A stretch of DNA of 64,000 bases. Origin: Candidatus Avelusimicrobium luingense. Its GTDB lineage: Bacteria > Elusimicrobiota > Elusimicrobia > Elusimicrobiales > Elusimicrobiaceae. The position numbers and the translations under genes were made by a program. The DNA lies in NCBI GenBank assembly GCA_900315845.1, contig OOHK01000001.1, positions 62,001 through 126,000 on the forward strand. The letters run 5' to 3'. A model generated the notes under the pieces. It saw nothing but the letters and a program-made list of their open reading frames with translations. It was not told the origin of the DNA and did not search any database. This document shows, one piece after another, positions 35,707 to 46,443 of this stretch (position 1 is its first letter; every line of letters starts with the position of its first letter).

Positions 35707-38700
35707 ATGAAAAAAATTCTTTCTTTACTTTTATTATTCATGTTACCGTTTGGGTTATCCGCCCAAACCTTAGACTCGGCAGAAAAAGCCTTTCAAGACA
35801 GCGATTTTGCTACCGCTAAAGCCGAATATCAAAAATTGTTGCCTAATATTTCCGGCTCAGATAAATGGCTTGTACAATTACGTTTAGCCGCTTGTGAATA
35901 TCAAAACGGGGCTTTCTTAAATGCGGCAAAAATGATGTACGGTTATTCGCTGCCGCAAGATGAACTGTGGCAAGCACGCTTTTTGCTATACCGTATCCAA
36001 ATGGCAAACCAAGTGGCTAATACCTATCGCCCAATCTTAAACAAAACCCAGATCGATTCGGCTGCGGCAGCCAATGACAAAGAACAATGGACACGCGAAC
36101 AATGGCAGCAACAAATTGACCAAGATTTCCGCCGGTTGTGGGAATTAAAAGAAGTATTGACTGTCATGCCGATAGAGCAAGAAAACGTCATCATTAACCT
36201 AAAAAATACCGACACGCAACGTATTCCTACGTTATTTGATTTTACGGTACAGCAGTGGATCAATTATTTACAACGCAATTCCACCTTATCCGTTGCGCCG
36301 ATTAGCGCAACCGCACCTACGTATTTAGACGGTGCGGCACGGCTTAAAGAAGGCACTTCGCAAGCCACCGCCAAACTGATTTCACAAATTTTAGACACCG
36401 CTTCTACTTTAGACGGCACCAACCGCCAAAACGCTAAATTATTTTGGAAAACCGATGCTATTTTGCAACCTTTTAATAATAATTCTTTTGTCATAGAAAA
36501 CAAAGAAAAAGCACTTGCCGACGCCATTGCCGACTTACGGCTGATAACCGGGCAAGAGACACCCAAAACCTCGTGGTGGCAACGGTTGAAAGATTCGTTA
36601 TCGTCTGCTCCTTCTGCCGGATACGGGCGCAGTTATGCGGCGTGGCAGTTAGCACAATTACAATATCAAAACAATCAAAAACCGCAAGCCGTGCAAACCT
36701 GTGAATTTGCCCTAAGCCAATTACCGGCGTCATATTATACCGAACAATGCGAACAGTTAAAAAACCGTATTACGCAAGTAGAATTGAATGTTCAAAGCGG
36801 TAATACTCCTTTTAACCGTCAACAACCGCAACTGACATTTTCCGGGCAAAATTTAACCCGCGTCTATGCACGCGTTTATCCGACTTCGTTTGACGAACTG
36901 ACCACCCTTTATCGCTCGCATTATAACCGCAGAACAGTCAATTCTTTTGGTGACGTTACCCATTTAGATTCCAAAGACGTATTGACTTTTGCAAAGCGTA
37001 CGCCCCAACACCAAACTTCCATAGAAGTACCGTATGAAGAAGTGGGCAAAGCACAAACCGCCACCCTTTCTTTACCTTCGTTAGAACCGGGGTTTTATGT
37101 GGTATTACTCGCAGATAAAAAAGATTTTACCGCCGATAAAACCAACATATATGGTTGGGTGGTCAACGCAACCGATTTGGCCTTGTTTGCTTCTACGGCC
37201 ATCCAAGGCGATCCGACTAACTTTGTAGCCGTACGTAATGCAACACCTAAAACAATAAATCCTAATGTATTTCATCTCTATACAATCAATTTGAAAACGG
37301 GTGAAATTGAACCGAACACCAAACTCCAACTGATTACCGATTGGAACGGTACCCGCGTCAATGCACAAACTAACGAAGAAGGTCTATTTGATACCTCACG
37401 CACGGTAACAGTTTCTCCGCAAGAGCGCGTGAATAATCAAAATTATTCGTTGGACGTGTTAGCAAGCAAAAACAATTCTCTTACTTTTACCGCTAACCGC
37501 CTGTATTTTAATTTTTATAATGAACCCCCGGTGCAATTATTTGCCCAAACCGACCGTCCTATTTACCGCCCCGGGCAAAAGGCGCACCTTTCCGTTCAAG
37601 CATTAGAACGATTACCCCGCGGTTACAAAACCTTAAGCGGCAGTGATGCTAAATTTCAAGTGACCGACCCGAACGGTAAGAAGATTTTATCCGCCAATGT
37701 ACCGTTAAACGCTTTAGGAAATGCTCAAACACAACTGTCTTTACCGGAAAATGACTTGCTCGGCATTTACTCCGTTTCTATTTCGGTAACGGCCAGCAAA
37801 CGTACCTATTCTACCTATCACTCTTTTCGGGTAGAAGAATATAAACGCCCCGATTACGAAGTTACTTTAGAGCAACCGCAAAAGCCGTTAGAGTATGGTA
37901 AAAAAGCCACCCTAACCGGAAAAGCGCGTTATTATATGGGGACACCTCTTGAAAAGGCTACCGTCAATTATACGTTAAAACGCAGACCATATTTCCCGCC
38001 TTTTTACTGGTGGTGGATACGCCCGATTTCCGGTGAAGAAAAGATTATAGCCCAAGGGAAAACTTCTACCGATGAAAACGGTACATTCACGGTTTCGTTC
38101 ACTCCCACCCGGTTAGAAGAAGATGAAGAATTTGCGAATTTTATTTTAGAAGCCGATGTTTTTGACGACAGCGGACGCACTATTTCAGCCAACCGCACCT
38201 ATAAGATCAGCGCACATCCGCAATTAGTGCGCGTGGAATTTACGCAAGGGTTCTATGATGCGCAAACCCCTGCCTCGCTCGCCAAAATTGACTTAACGGA
38301 CGCCGACGGAAATTCCACTTCCGGCAATTTAACCTTGCGTATAGAACAATTGGAGAACCGTCAAGTAACTCCTTCCATGGAGCAAACATATTGTTACAGA
38401 TGTGAAGAATCTAATTTGTCATTAGACGCACTGTACAAAGACGTATCCGCCGTTAAAACGGTTCTTACCCGTACCTTAAGTTACCGCACACCGGGCGCGC
38501 AAACCGTAGATCTGCCCGCACTGCCCGAAGGAATTTACCGTCTTGAATTATCCGCAGACAAAGCCGCCAAACAACAAATGGTCTTTGTAGTGGCGGATAA
38601 AAAATCTGCATTAAACTTGCCCGATGTAGCACTTGTTCAACACAAGACATACTATCCGGGCGAAGTGTTACGCGTCCTTGTAGGAGCAGGGAATTTACGT

Positions 38701-41700
38701 GGAACAAAACACATAGAAGTATACCAAGATAATCAATTTTTAACGCACCGTGAAGTTTTGCCGGGCGGTGTAAGCATTTTTGAAATGCCCCTTACGCAAG
38801 ATCACCGCGGCGGGGTAGCGATGCGTTGGTTTGGAGCAAGCGACTATGTATTTCACGGGGCACAAACTTCGGCGGAAGTACCGTTTGATAACTTACAATT
38901 AACAGTCACTCCCGATATCCCTGCCACCGTTAAACCCGGCGAAACAGTCAACTGGAAAATTACGGTTAAAGACCCCACGGCCTCTGCCGTCAACGGGTTA
39001 GTCAATGTAACGGTATATGATAAATCGTTAGATTATTATGCGCCTAATACGTTACCGTTGCAATTTCAGCAACTCTATGCACAAAAAACGGGCACGGCAG
39101 ATATAAGGACCAGCCGTGTTTCCCCCACCACTACGGGCTATTATTATCCGCAAAAAGAGACGGAGAAAAGAATTTCTTTACTACCATTACCGTCGCTAAA
39201 CTTGCAACCGATCTGGCGCGCCTACGGAGCCACCAAAAGTTTAGGACGCGGCGCAGCGGCCCCCATGATGCTCATGGCGAATGCCAAACGAAGTGCCACC
39301 GCCGATTTTGCCGAAGAAGCCATAGTGGAATCGGCCGCTATGAAAGATACGGCTACTTTTGGGGTCAACCAAAGCCTCCAAGAAGTACAAAATGAGGCCG
39401 GTATTCAAGCCCCCGAACAACCGAATGTACGTACTGATTTTTCGGAGACGGCCTATTTTAATCCCGCATTAGCATTAACCGGCGGGAAAGCCATATTGCG
39501 TTTTACGTTGCCGCAAAGTTTAACAACGTGGAACATATTGGGTTTTGCCGTAACGCCCAATGTCCACTTCGGCAGTTTTACGGCAAGCACCGTATCGCAA
39601 AAAGACTTAATGATTCGGGTGCAATTGCCGCGTTACTACCGCGAAGGGGATAAAGGCGTTTTACAAGCCGCAGTTACCAACCAATCGGCCAAAAAAATTA
39701 CGACACAGGTAACACTTTCTGTTACCAAAAACGGCAAAACAGCGTTAAGCGATTTTGGTATTTCGCAACCGGTTAAAACCGTTACCGTTCCGGCAAACAG
39801 CACACAATTTGTTACGTGGAATGCTACCGCGCCCAACGTCCCGGCGTTGTACGATATTACGGCGGTTGTAAGAAACGGGAAAGAAAGCGACGGCGAACAA
39901 AAAACACTCCCCGTTTTACCGGGCAAGATGCGCTTACTTGCCAGCACGCACACGGCGCTAAAAAACGGAGCAAACACCTTAACATTAGACGAATTGGCTA
40001 AAGTTCCCGCCCAAGACATAGAACTAGCCGCCTTAACGCTAAACCCCAGTTTAGCCTTATCGGTACTTAATTCTATGCCCAATTTACTTTCGTCACCGTA
40101 TAAAGATTTGGTGTCGTCCTTAAACCGCTATGTACCGTTAGCGATTGTCCACCAATTTTATACAACGTATCCGCAACTCAAAGAGGCTGTCAAAAAATTA
40201 CCGAAACGTACCGGTATTACCCCCGCCTGGGACGAAAACGATCCGTTACGTTTGCAACTGTTAGAACAAACTCCGTGGTTACGCCAAGCGCAAGGATATA
40301 AGGAACGTTCTGCCGATATTATCAGTTTGTTTGACGACAATATCGTATCTGCGCAACTGAGCAAAGAGCAGAAAAATATTGCGAAATTGCAAAACGCAAG
40401 CGGTGCATTTAGTTGGTTTGCGGGCGGGCCGGATGATGATTATTTAACCTTGTACGCCTTGTCGTCATTTGCACAAGCCTTATCGTATCAAGCGCAAATT
40501 CCGCAAGCCGCGGCCAAAAAAGCATTTTCGTATATCGTACCTAAAATTGAAAAACGCTTAAAACAAGACCGCGAAGGTTCTGTGGTCTCCGTATCGTTTG
40601 CTCTGTACGCGGCTTATACGCTTTCCGCGTTTCCGGCGCATTGGCCGCAAGTCAGCGAGGCCAAAGCCGCTATCAAACGCTGGGTTGACTACGCCGACAC
40701 GCAAAAGAAATTCATGACTCCGCTGGGGCAAATTTACGCAGCTGCCGTCTATCACCGGCTCGGCGATGACGTGAAAGCCAATCACTATTTGGATATTGTC
40801 CTGGCGCGCATGAAACAAGACCCGTTAACGGGCGCCTATTTTGCACCGGAAGCACAAAGTTGGATTTGGTACAACGACACACTTTCCACCCAAACGGTTA
40901 CGTTACGCACGTTATTGGAAATGCGCCCGGGCTCGGACAAAATTGCCCCTATGCTTGAGTGGTTATTATTCAACCGACAAGTGAACAGTTGGCAAAATAC
41001 CAAAGCCGCCACGCAAGCCGTATTTACCGTGTTAGATGTAATGAAAGCACAAGGGGCACTTACGAAGCCGTCTTCGTATCAAGTAACGTGGGCCGGAGAA
41101 ACGATTGTTAAATCGTTTGAGCCGTTAGATTGGACGGAAGATTTACAATTTGTTCGCACCGGGAAACAAATTACGCCTTCGTCGTATCGGGCACAAATTA
41201 CCAAGAAAGGGCCGCAAACGGATTTTGCTTCGTTAAATGCGGTGTACCTTGCGCACGATGTGAATGCCTCTGCCAAAGGAGTGATCAACGTCAAACGTGA
41301 GTATTTTGTACGCGTTAAAGAGGCTGATAAAATCAAACTCCGCCCGGTGGCGGATGTCAGCAGCGTACGCGTGGGCGAAGAATTGGAAGTCCGCCTGACA
41401 TTAACTACGGATAGTGCGTTTGAATATGTCTTGTTACAAGATCCCAAACCCGCCGGATTTGAAAGCGACGCACTCACAAGCGGGTGGGACTATCAAAACA
41501 TCAGTTTCTACCGTGAAATTAAAGACAGCGCGACTAACTTCTTTATCAACTGGTTGCCACGCGGAACGGTCACGTTAAATTATACCTTGCGCCCGAGTGT
41601 GCCCGGGCAGTTACATGCCTTGCCCGCGCAAGCGCAATCTATGTACGCCCCCGAATACGGAGCCCATAGCGCAAGTTCGTCTTTTACGATAGAGAAATAA
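35707..41700 (+). CDS. bacterial alpha-2-macroglobulin without thioester motif
   Basis: A 1997-residue exported protein. Signal peptide 1-20 (ending LSAQ), N-terminal TPR-like helices (about 22-300), then macroglobulin MG domains including the conserved QTDRPIYRPGQKAH-type block (about 617-630) and the FRVEEYKRPDYEV strand. The A2M domain core reads LPQSLTTWNILGFAVTP (about 1266-1282), and an alpha/alpha toroid follows (about 1440-1750). Family members trap proteases, usually by a CxEQ thioester; here the matching site reads SSPYKDLVSS (about 1463-1472), so the thioester is missing, as in the MagD/YfaS type. It may guard the periplasm, possibly against the cell's own exported proteases. Confidence 0.9.
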   Translation: MKKILSLLLLFMLPFGLSAQTLDSAEKAFQDSDFATAKAEYQKLLPNISGSDKWLVQLRLAACEYQNGAFLNAAKMMYGYSLPQDELWQARFLLYRIQMANQVANTYRPILNKTQIDSAAAANDKEQWTREQWQQQIDQDFRRLWELKEVLTVMPIEQENVIINLKNTDTQRIPTLFDFTVQQWINYLQRNSTLSVAPISATAPTYLDGAARLKEGTSQATAKLISQILDTASTLDGTNRQNAKLFWKTDAILQPFNNNSFVIENKEKALADAIADLRLITGQETPKTSWWQRLKDSLSSAPSAGYGRSYAAWQLAQLQYQNNQKPQAVQTCEFALSQLPASYYTEQCEQLKNRITQVELNVQSGNTPFNRQQPQLTFSGQNLTRVYARVYPTSFDELTTLYRSHYNRRTVNSFGDVTHLDSKDVLTFAKRTPQHQTSIEVPYEEVGKAQTATLSLPSLEPGFYVVLLADKKDFTADKTNIYGWVVNATDLALFASTAIQGDPTNFVAVRNATPKTINPNVFHLYTINLKTGEIEPNTKLQLITDWNGTRVNAQTNEEGLFDTSRTVTVSPQERVNNQNYSLDVLASKNNSLTFTANRLYFNFYNEPPVQLFAQTDRPIYRPGQKAHLSVQALERLPRGYKTLSGSDAKFQVTDPNGKKILSANVPLNALGNAQTQLSLPENDLLGIYSVSISVTASKRTYSTYHSFRVEEYKRPDYEVTLEQPQKPLEYGKKATLTGKARYYMGTPLEKATVNYTLKRRPYFPPFYWWWIRPISGEEKIIAQGKTSTDENGTFTVSFTPTRLEEDEEFANFILEADVFDDSGRTISANRTYKISAHPQLVRVEFTQGFYDAQTPASLAKIDLTDADGNSTSGNLTLRIEQLENRQVTPSMEQTYCYRCEESNLSLDALYKDVSAVKTVLTRTLSYRTPGAQTVDLPALPEGIYRLELSADKAAKQQMVFVVADKKSALNLPDVALVQHKTYYPGEVLRVLVGAGNLRGTKHIEVYQDNQFLTHREVLPGGVSIFEMPLTQDHRGGVAMRWFGASDYVFHGAQTSAEVPFDNLQLTVTPDIPATVKPGETVNWKITVKDPTASAVNGLVNVTVYDKSLDYYAPNTLPLQFQQLYAQKTGTADIRTSRVSPTTTGYYYPQKETEKRISLLPLPSLNLQPIWRAYGATKSLGRGAAAPMMLMANAKRSATADFAEEAIVESAAMKDTATFGVNQSLQEVQNEAGIQAPEQPNVRTDFSETAYFNPALALTGGKAILRFTLPQSLTTWNILGFAVTPNVHFGSFTASTVSQKDLMIRVQLPRYYREGDKGVLQAAVTNQSAKKITTQVTLSVTKNGKTALSDFGISQPVKTVTVPANSTQFVTWNATAPNVPALYDITAVVRNGKESDGEQKTLPVLPGKMRLLASTHTALKNGANTLTLDELAKVPAQDIELAALTLNPSLALSVLNSMPNLLSSPYKDLVSSLNRYVPLAIVHQFYTTYPQLKEAVKKLPKRTGITPAWDENDPLRLQLLEQTPWLRQAQGYKERSADIISLFDDNIVSAQLSKEQKNIAKLQNASGAFSWFAGGPDDDYLTLYALSSFAQALSYQAQIPQAAAKKAFSYIVPKIEKRLKQDREGSVVSVSFALYAAYTLSAFPAHWPQVSEAKAAIKRWVDYADTQKKFMTPLGQIYAAAVYHRLGDDVKANHYLDIVLARMKQDPLTGAYFAPEAQSWIWYNDTLSTQTVTLRTLLEMRPGSDKIAPMLEWLLFNRQVNSWQNTKAATQAVFTVLDVMKAQGALTKPSSYQVTWAGETIVKSFEPLDWTEDLQFVRTGKQITPSSYRAQITKKGPQTDFASLNAVYLAHDVNASAKGVINVKREYFVRVKEADKIKLRPVADVSSVRVGEELEVRLTLTTDSAFEYVLLQDPKPAGFESDALTSGWDYQNISFYREIKDSATNFFINWLPRGTVTLNYTLRPSVPGQLHALPAQAQSMYAPEYGAHSASSSFTIEK

Positions 41701-41710
41701 TCGGCTAAAC

Positions 41711-41745
41711 AAAAACACCCCCACGGCAATCGTGGGGGTGTTTTT
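41711..41745. terminator. bidirectional terminator
   Basis: Perfect 15-bp stem (41711-41725 with 41731-41745), with A-run before and T-run after, serving the macroglobulin gene (plus) and the pilin gene (minus). Confidence 0.9.
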
Positions 41746-41764
41746 ATCATAATCTAACCAGGCC

Positions 41765-42271
41765 TTATTGCTTCTTATACCAATATCTCCCGTCGGCAGA
41801 TTTACCGCCGGTCTCTTGCTGACATACTTTCTCGGCCTTTGCATTAACAACCGCACATCTAAATTCACCCGGATGTGATTTCGTATTGTGTTGGAAATGA
41901 ATAATAAATGCTAAATTTTCATCTTGACAACCCACTCTTGCCCCATACATTTCCGAATCTGAACTGAGGTCACACTGTAAGCCCGGGAAAAAATATTTTC
42001 TTATTTCTCCATCTGTGATACTGGTAGGATTTTGATGAAAGGAAATGCTTAATTCATCCGCATCTTGTGTATAGGTTCCGTTCGCCATGTAATATGCTTC
42101 TTCGGCATCGGCGAATGCCCGGGCCATTACTTTGAGTTTTGCATATCTACTTCTTAGTACGGCTTTTTCATATTGCGGCAACGCTACCGCCGCCAAAATA
42201 CCGATAATAAGTACCACGACCAATAATTCAATAAGCGTAAATCCGCTTAAACGGTCCGGCAGGTTTTTCAT
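41765..42271 (-). CDS. type IV pilin / pseudopilin-like protein
   Basis: A 168-residue protein with prepilin leader MKNLPDRLSG cut before FTLIELLVVVLIIGIL. The helix ends ALPQYEKAVLRSRYAKL, then AEEAYYMANGTYTQDADEL, the common PilE/PulG-type core. Three Cys occur in the variable part (LQCDLS, VGCQDE, FRCAVV, plus VCQQETGG). ATG 42271 with AAGGAG. It is a lone gene between the macroglobulin terminator and the GlcNAc operon promoter; no assembly genes are near. Confidence 0.87.
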   Translation of the reverse strand: MKNLPDRLSGFTLIELLVVVLIIGILAAVALPQYEKAVLRSRYAKLKVMARAFADAEEAYYMANGTYTQDADELSISFHQNPTSITDGEIRKYFFPGLQCDLSSDSEMYGARVGCQDENLAFIIHFQHNTKSHPGEFRCAVVNAKAEKVCQQETGGKSADGRYWYKKQ

Positions 42272-42293
42272 AAAAACTCCTTTTGACACACCT

Positions 42294-42310
42294 AATTTAA
42301 CTGTTAAATT
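42294..42310 (-). promoter_or_regulatory. operator-like inverted repeat at the pilin promoter
   Basis: AATTTAAC-T-GTTAAATT, a perfect 8-bp inverted repeat. On the minus strand it overlaps the end of a TAAAAT -10 box preceded 18 bases away by ATGACA. A repressor site is inferred. Confidence 0.4.
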
Positions 42311-42465
42311 TTAACATAAAAAATGTAAAGTTGTCATTGTTTCGTAAATCGGCCCATCTTCTGGCAGGGCAGTAAAAAAACAAATATGGTAAGCGTCCGG
42401 TTTTCATCGTAAAAACTATTTCCTGTTAATCTAAAAACAACGGCCCTATTTTGGCGCAGATATAC

Positions 42466-42471
42466 TATAAT
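42466..42471 (+). promoter_or_regulatory. -10 box of the GlcNAc operon
   Basis: TATAAT, 30 bases before ATG 42502; AAGGAG at 42491-42496. No convincing -35 box, so an activator may be needed. Confidence 0.5.
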
Positions 42472-42501
42472 GGAAGTAAGAATGTCGCACAAGGAGAATT
42501 T

Positions 42502-44982
42502 ATGTCTGCAGACACTACGCTCATTAGCCCGTTAGATGGTACCATTGTCGCTTTGGAAAAAGTACCCGATCCGGTATTTAGTGAACATATGTTAGGCAAC
42601 GGCCTTGCTATTTTGCCCACTAGCCAAACTGTTTTTGCCCCGTTTAATGGTGTTATTACCAATATCAATGCCGCCAAACATGCTCTCGTCATCAAACATG
42701 ATAATATAGAACTGCTGATTCACGTCGGATTAGAAAGTGTAACCTTGCAAGGGGCAGGGTTTGAACTTTTTGTTCAAAAAGGCCAAACTGTTTCTGCCGG
42801 ACAAAAACTCCTTACTTTTGATTTGAATATTTTAACCAAAAAAGCCGCCAGCACCTTAGTCATGTTAGTGATTACATCCCCGGCGGACGCTGCGATTACC
42901 CCTTTAGCCGATGAACACATCAAAACCGGACTTCCGCTCTTTAGCGTACGTGGGTTACCTTCGGCTAATGAAACGTTATCTTCTACTGAAGTAACCGAAT
43001 CTGCCCCGCTTCTTTTGCAAAATCCCAGCGGCTTACATGCACGCCCGGCCGCGATTTTAGCCGCCGTAGCCGCCAACCATCCTTATTTTGTGGAATTGTG
43101 CAAAGGCAACCAATGTGCCGACGTAAAAAGTATTGTCAGTTTAATGGGTTTAGGCTTACGCAACAACGACGCCGTAACTTTCCGCGTGTATGGCCCGAAG
43201 GAAATTGCTAAACCTCTTATAACCCAATTGGAGCAGGCCTTTCAATCTGTTCTGGGCAACCCCCATGCGGCCCCAGAGTCCGATACAAATATTGAAGAAA
43301 TTACCGAAAACATGCAAGGCATTTGTGCCTGTAACGGCATGGCATGCGGCAAAGCGTTTTTACTTAAAAACAGCACTTTCTCTTTTGAAGAAAATGCAAC
43401 CAATCCGGCTTCCGAACGTCAAGCATTAGACCATGCCTTACAAACGCTGGGCGAGCAGATGAAAAAACATCTGGAAGAAGAAAAAAATGCCGTCGCGCGC
43501 GATATTTTGAATGCCCATTTACTGTTACTCAACGATCCTTTGCTGGCCAGTACTACCCGGCAAATGATTGAACAAGGCAAAACAGCCGCTTTCGCCTTCA
43601 ACAGTGCTATCCGCCGGAGCGTGGATATTTTAAAACAAACCAAAAACCGTTTTTTAATGGAACGCATTGCCGACTTAAAAGATTTACGGCGGGAAGTACT
43701 GTGCCAACTGACCGGGCAGCAACGTCGTTCTCTCTCTATTCCTAAAGGAAGCATCATTATTGCCGAAGAATTATTACCTTCCGACGTTTCAGCCTTACCG
43801 GAAGGAACAGCCGGTGTACTGCTTGCAAGCGGTTCTCCTACCGCCCATGCGGGTATTTTACTTAGAAACCGCAACATTCCGTCCATCGTACGTGCCGGAA
43901 AAAGTATTTTATCTATTCCCCCGCAAACTACTATCTTGTTAAATGCTGATACGGGCCGCGTGATATTAAATCCGTCACCCGAACAGCAACAACAATTTGA
44001 AGAACGTTTACGTCTCACCCAAGAAATTAATCAACAAGAAAGTGCTCGCGCACACGAACCCGCTACGACACAAGATGGCCTTCGCATTTATGTAGAAGGA
44101 AATACTGCCGGACCGGAAGAAGCGGCTACAGCCTATGCCGCCGGATCGGAAGGAATCGGCCTTGTGCGTACGGAATTTTTATTTCAAGACCGTCCTTTTG
44201 CACCTAGCGAAGAAGAGCAACTCTCTACTTATCAGGCTATATTAGATGCACAACCCGCTCATCCGGTTACGTTCCGCTTGTTAGATGCCGGCGGCGACAA
44301 ACCCATGCCGTTTGTGAATATCGCCCCGGAAGAAAACCCGATTGTCGGTATACGCGGAGTACGGGCGTTGAAACATAACGAACGGTTTTTCCGCACCCAA
44401 CTGCGCGCATTACTTCGTTTGAAACCGCAAAACCGCGTACGTATCATGTTGCCCATGATTACGTTTGTGGACGAAATCAAACATTTCCGTCAAATTTTAA
44501 ATCAAGAAGCCACTGCCTTAAAACTCAAAGAAACGGCCCAACTCGGTATTATGGTAGAAGTGCCCGCAGTCGCTTTGCAGGCCAAACAATTTGCACCGTA
44601 CGTTGACTTTTTCTCTATCGGTACAAACGATTTAACCCAATATACGCTTGCTATTGACCGCAATCACAAAGAGTTAAGCCCGCTTGCCGATGCACTTCAT
44701 CCGGCAGTTTTGCGATTGATTGCCCAAACTTGTGAAGGGGCCTTGGAAAGCAAAAAACCGGTTTCGGTGTGTGGGGCATTAGCCAGCGAACCCGATGCAA
44801 TAACATTTTTAATTGGACTGGGCGTTACGCATTTAGCCGTCAGTTCGGGAATGGTGGCCCATACCAAAGCCCGTATACGCAAATCTAACTTCCACCGTTG
44901 CCGGGAAATGGCACTTGAAGCCTTGCAATTGGCAGACTCCGCCGCCGTGCGCGAACTAGCCAAAAAGAATTTTACATTGTAA
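42502..44982 (+). CDS. PTS triple fusion EIIA-HPr-EI
   Basis: An 826-residue phosphotransferase protein. Residues 1-150 are a glucose-type EIIA (phospho-His H74 in IELLIHVG). Residues about 165-250 are HPr (H179 in GLHARPA). Residues about 270-826 are enzyme I (phospho-His H449 in [21 protein letters not shown]-binding [11 protein letters not shown] and [18 protein letters not shown]). One chain thus carries phosphate from PEP to the EIIB of the next gene product, like the NagF-type fusions. Start chosen for AAGGAG 5 bases upstream. First gene of the nag operon. Confidence 0.93.
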   Translation: MSADTTLISPLDGTIVALEKVPDPVFSEHMLGNGLAILPTSQTVFAPFNGVITNINAAKHALVIKHDNIELLIHVGLESVTLQGAGFELFVQKGQTVSAGQKLLTFDLNILTKKAASTLVMLVITSPADAAITPLADEHIKTGLPLFSVRGLPSANETLSSTEVTESAPLLLQNPSGLHARPAAILAAVAANHPYFVELCKGNQCADVKSIVSLMGLGLRNNDAVTFRVYGPKEIAKPLITQLEQAFQSVLGNPHAAPESDTNIEEITENMQGICACNGMACGKAFLLKNSTFSFEENATNPASERQALDHALQTLGEQMKKHLEEEKNAVARDILNAHLLLLNDPLLASTTRQMIEQGKTAAFAFNSAIRRSVDILKQTKNRFLMERIADLKDLRREVLCQLTGQQRRSLSIPKGSIIIAEELLPSDVSALPEGTAGVLLASGSPTAHAGILLRNRNIPSIVRAGKSILSIPPQTTILLNADTGRVILNPSPEQQQQFEERLRLTQEINQQESARAHEPATTQDGLRIYVEGNTAGPEEAATAYAAGSEGIGLVRTEFLFQDRPFAPSEEEQLSTYQAILDAQPAHPVTFRLLDAGGDKPMPFVNIAPEENPIVGIRGVRALKHNERFFRTQLRALLRLKPQNRVRIMLPMITFVDEIKHFRQILNQEATALKLKETAQLGIMVEVPAVALQAKQFAPYVDFFSIGTNDLTQYTLAIDRNHKELSPLADALHPAVLRLIAQTCEGALESKKPVSVCGALASEPDAITFLIGLGVTHLAVSSGMVAHTKARIRKSNFHRCREMALEALQLADSAAVRELAKKNFTL

Positions 44983-44995
44983 ATTTAGGAGAATT

Positions 44996-46441
44996 ATGAC
45001 CACAAACAATTCATTGATGAAAAAATTAGGGGCCGGCCTTGTGCAATTGGGCCGCGCACTTATGTTACCCATTGCGGTACTGCCGATTGCCGGCTTACTG
45101 CTTCGTTTAGGACAACCGGACTTACTTAATATCGCATTTGTATCGGCGGCGGGCAATGCCGTATTTAGCAATTTACCGCTGATTTTTGCCATCGGTGTTG
45201 CCGTCGGGTTTGCTAAAGAAAGTCACGGGGCGTCTGCCTTAGCCGCATTTATCGGTTATATGATTTTAACAGCAGCCTTAAAAACGTTGGATGAATCTAT
45301 TGATATGGGCGTAATGGGTGGTATTATCGTCGGTATTACGGCCGGGCTTTTATACAATCGTTTTCACACCATTAAACTCCCCCCGTATTTGGCATTTTTT
45401 GGAGGAAGACGTTTTGTACCGATTATTACCGGGGGCGCCTGTTTGTTAATTGCGGCCATCGCCTACTTCGTGTGGCCTCCTATCGGACATGCCATCAATG
45501 CCTTTGGACAATGGACGATCGGTTCAGGTAATATCGGTCTGTTCTTTTTCGGCCTAGCCAACCGTTTACTTATTCCGTTGGGACTCCACCATATTTTGAA
45601 CAATTTGGTCTGGTTTCAATTCGGCGACTTTGCTACGGTCCAAAACGGTATTAACACTGTCGTTCACGGTGATTTAGCGCGTTTCTTTGCCCAAGATCCG
45701 ACCGCCGGTATCTTTATGACCGGATTTTTCCCGGTTATGATGTTCGGATTACCGGCCGCTTGTTTGGCCATGTTACATACGGCAAACACAACGCGTCAAA
45801 AAGCCACCGCAGGTTTGCTGCTTTCCATGGCACTTACCTCTTTTTTAACCGGAATTACGGAGCCGATAGAATTTGCGTTTATGTTTGTAGCCTTCCCGCT
45901 CTATTTATTACACGCCGTACTTACCGGTGTGTCTATGGTGGTTATGAACGTATTGGGCGTAAAACTCGGCTTTACGTTTTCGGCGGGATTATTTGATTAT
46001 TTACTCAGTTTCGGCTTAAGCAGCAAACCGCTGTGGTTAATTCCCGTCGGAATTGTATGGGGACTTATTTACTATGTAATTTTCTACGTAGCGATTATCA
46101 AATGGAATTTGCAAACACCCGGTCGGGAGGAAATTCCGGCCGCCGCAACGACTTCTACGCCGCAACCGGTAGAAACCCCCGCCGCTTCGCAACCCCAACA
46201 ACCGCTTACGCGCGGTCAAAAATATGTACAAGCATTAGGCGGGAAAGACAATATCAAAACACTCGGAGCCTGTGCTACGCGGTTGCGTCTTGAAATTGCC
46301 GACGTTCAAAAAGTAGATGAAACCGCCTTGAAAGCCTTAGGGGCACGCGGCGTGCTCAAGACCGCAAGCGGTCAAGTGCAAGTGATTATCGGGCCCGACG
46401 TAGAATTTGTAGCAGATGAAATTAAACCGTATTTAAACTAA
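44996..46441 (+). CDS. nagE: N-acetylglucosamine-specific PTS EIICB
   Basis: A 481-residue membrane protein: EIIC with about ten helices (residues 1-370; [10 protein letters not shown]-type motif seen as [17 protein letters not shown], and ITEPIEFAF), a Thr/Pro/Gln linker, then EIIB (about 405-481) with phospho-Cys C426 in [10 protein letters not shown]. No EIIA is attached; that domain is on the preceding fusion. It imports GlcNAc as GlcNAc-6-phosphate. The specificity call rests on nagB and nagA following. Confidence 0.92.
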   Translation: MTTNNSLMKKLGAGLVQLGRALMLPIAVLPIAGLLLRLGQPDLLNIAFVSAAGNAVFSNLPLIFAIGVAVGFAKESHGASALAAFIGYMILTAALKTLDESIDMGVMGGIIVGITAGLLYNRFHTIKLPPYLAFFGGRRFVPIITGGACLLIAAIAYFVWPPIGHAINAFGQWTIGSGNIGLFFFGLANRLLIPLGLHHILNNLVWFQFGDFATVQNGINTVVHGDLARFFAQDPTAGIFMTGFFPVMMFGLPAACLAMLHTANTTRQKATAGLLLSMALTSFLTGITEPIEFAFMFVAFPLYLLHAVLTGVSMVVMNVLGVKLGFTFSAGLFDYLLSFGLSSKPLWLIPVGIVWGLIYYVIFYVAIIKWNLQTPGREEIPAAATTSTPQPVETPAASQPQQPLTRGQKYVQALGGKDNIKTLGACATRLRLEIADVQKVDETALKALGARGVLKTASGQVQVIIGPDVEFVADEIKPYLN

Positions 46442-46443
46442 CT

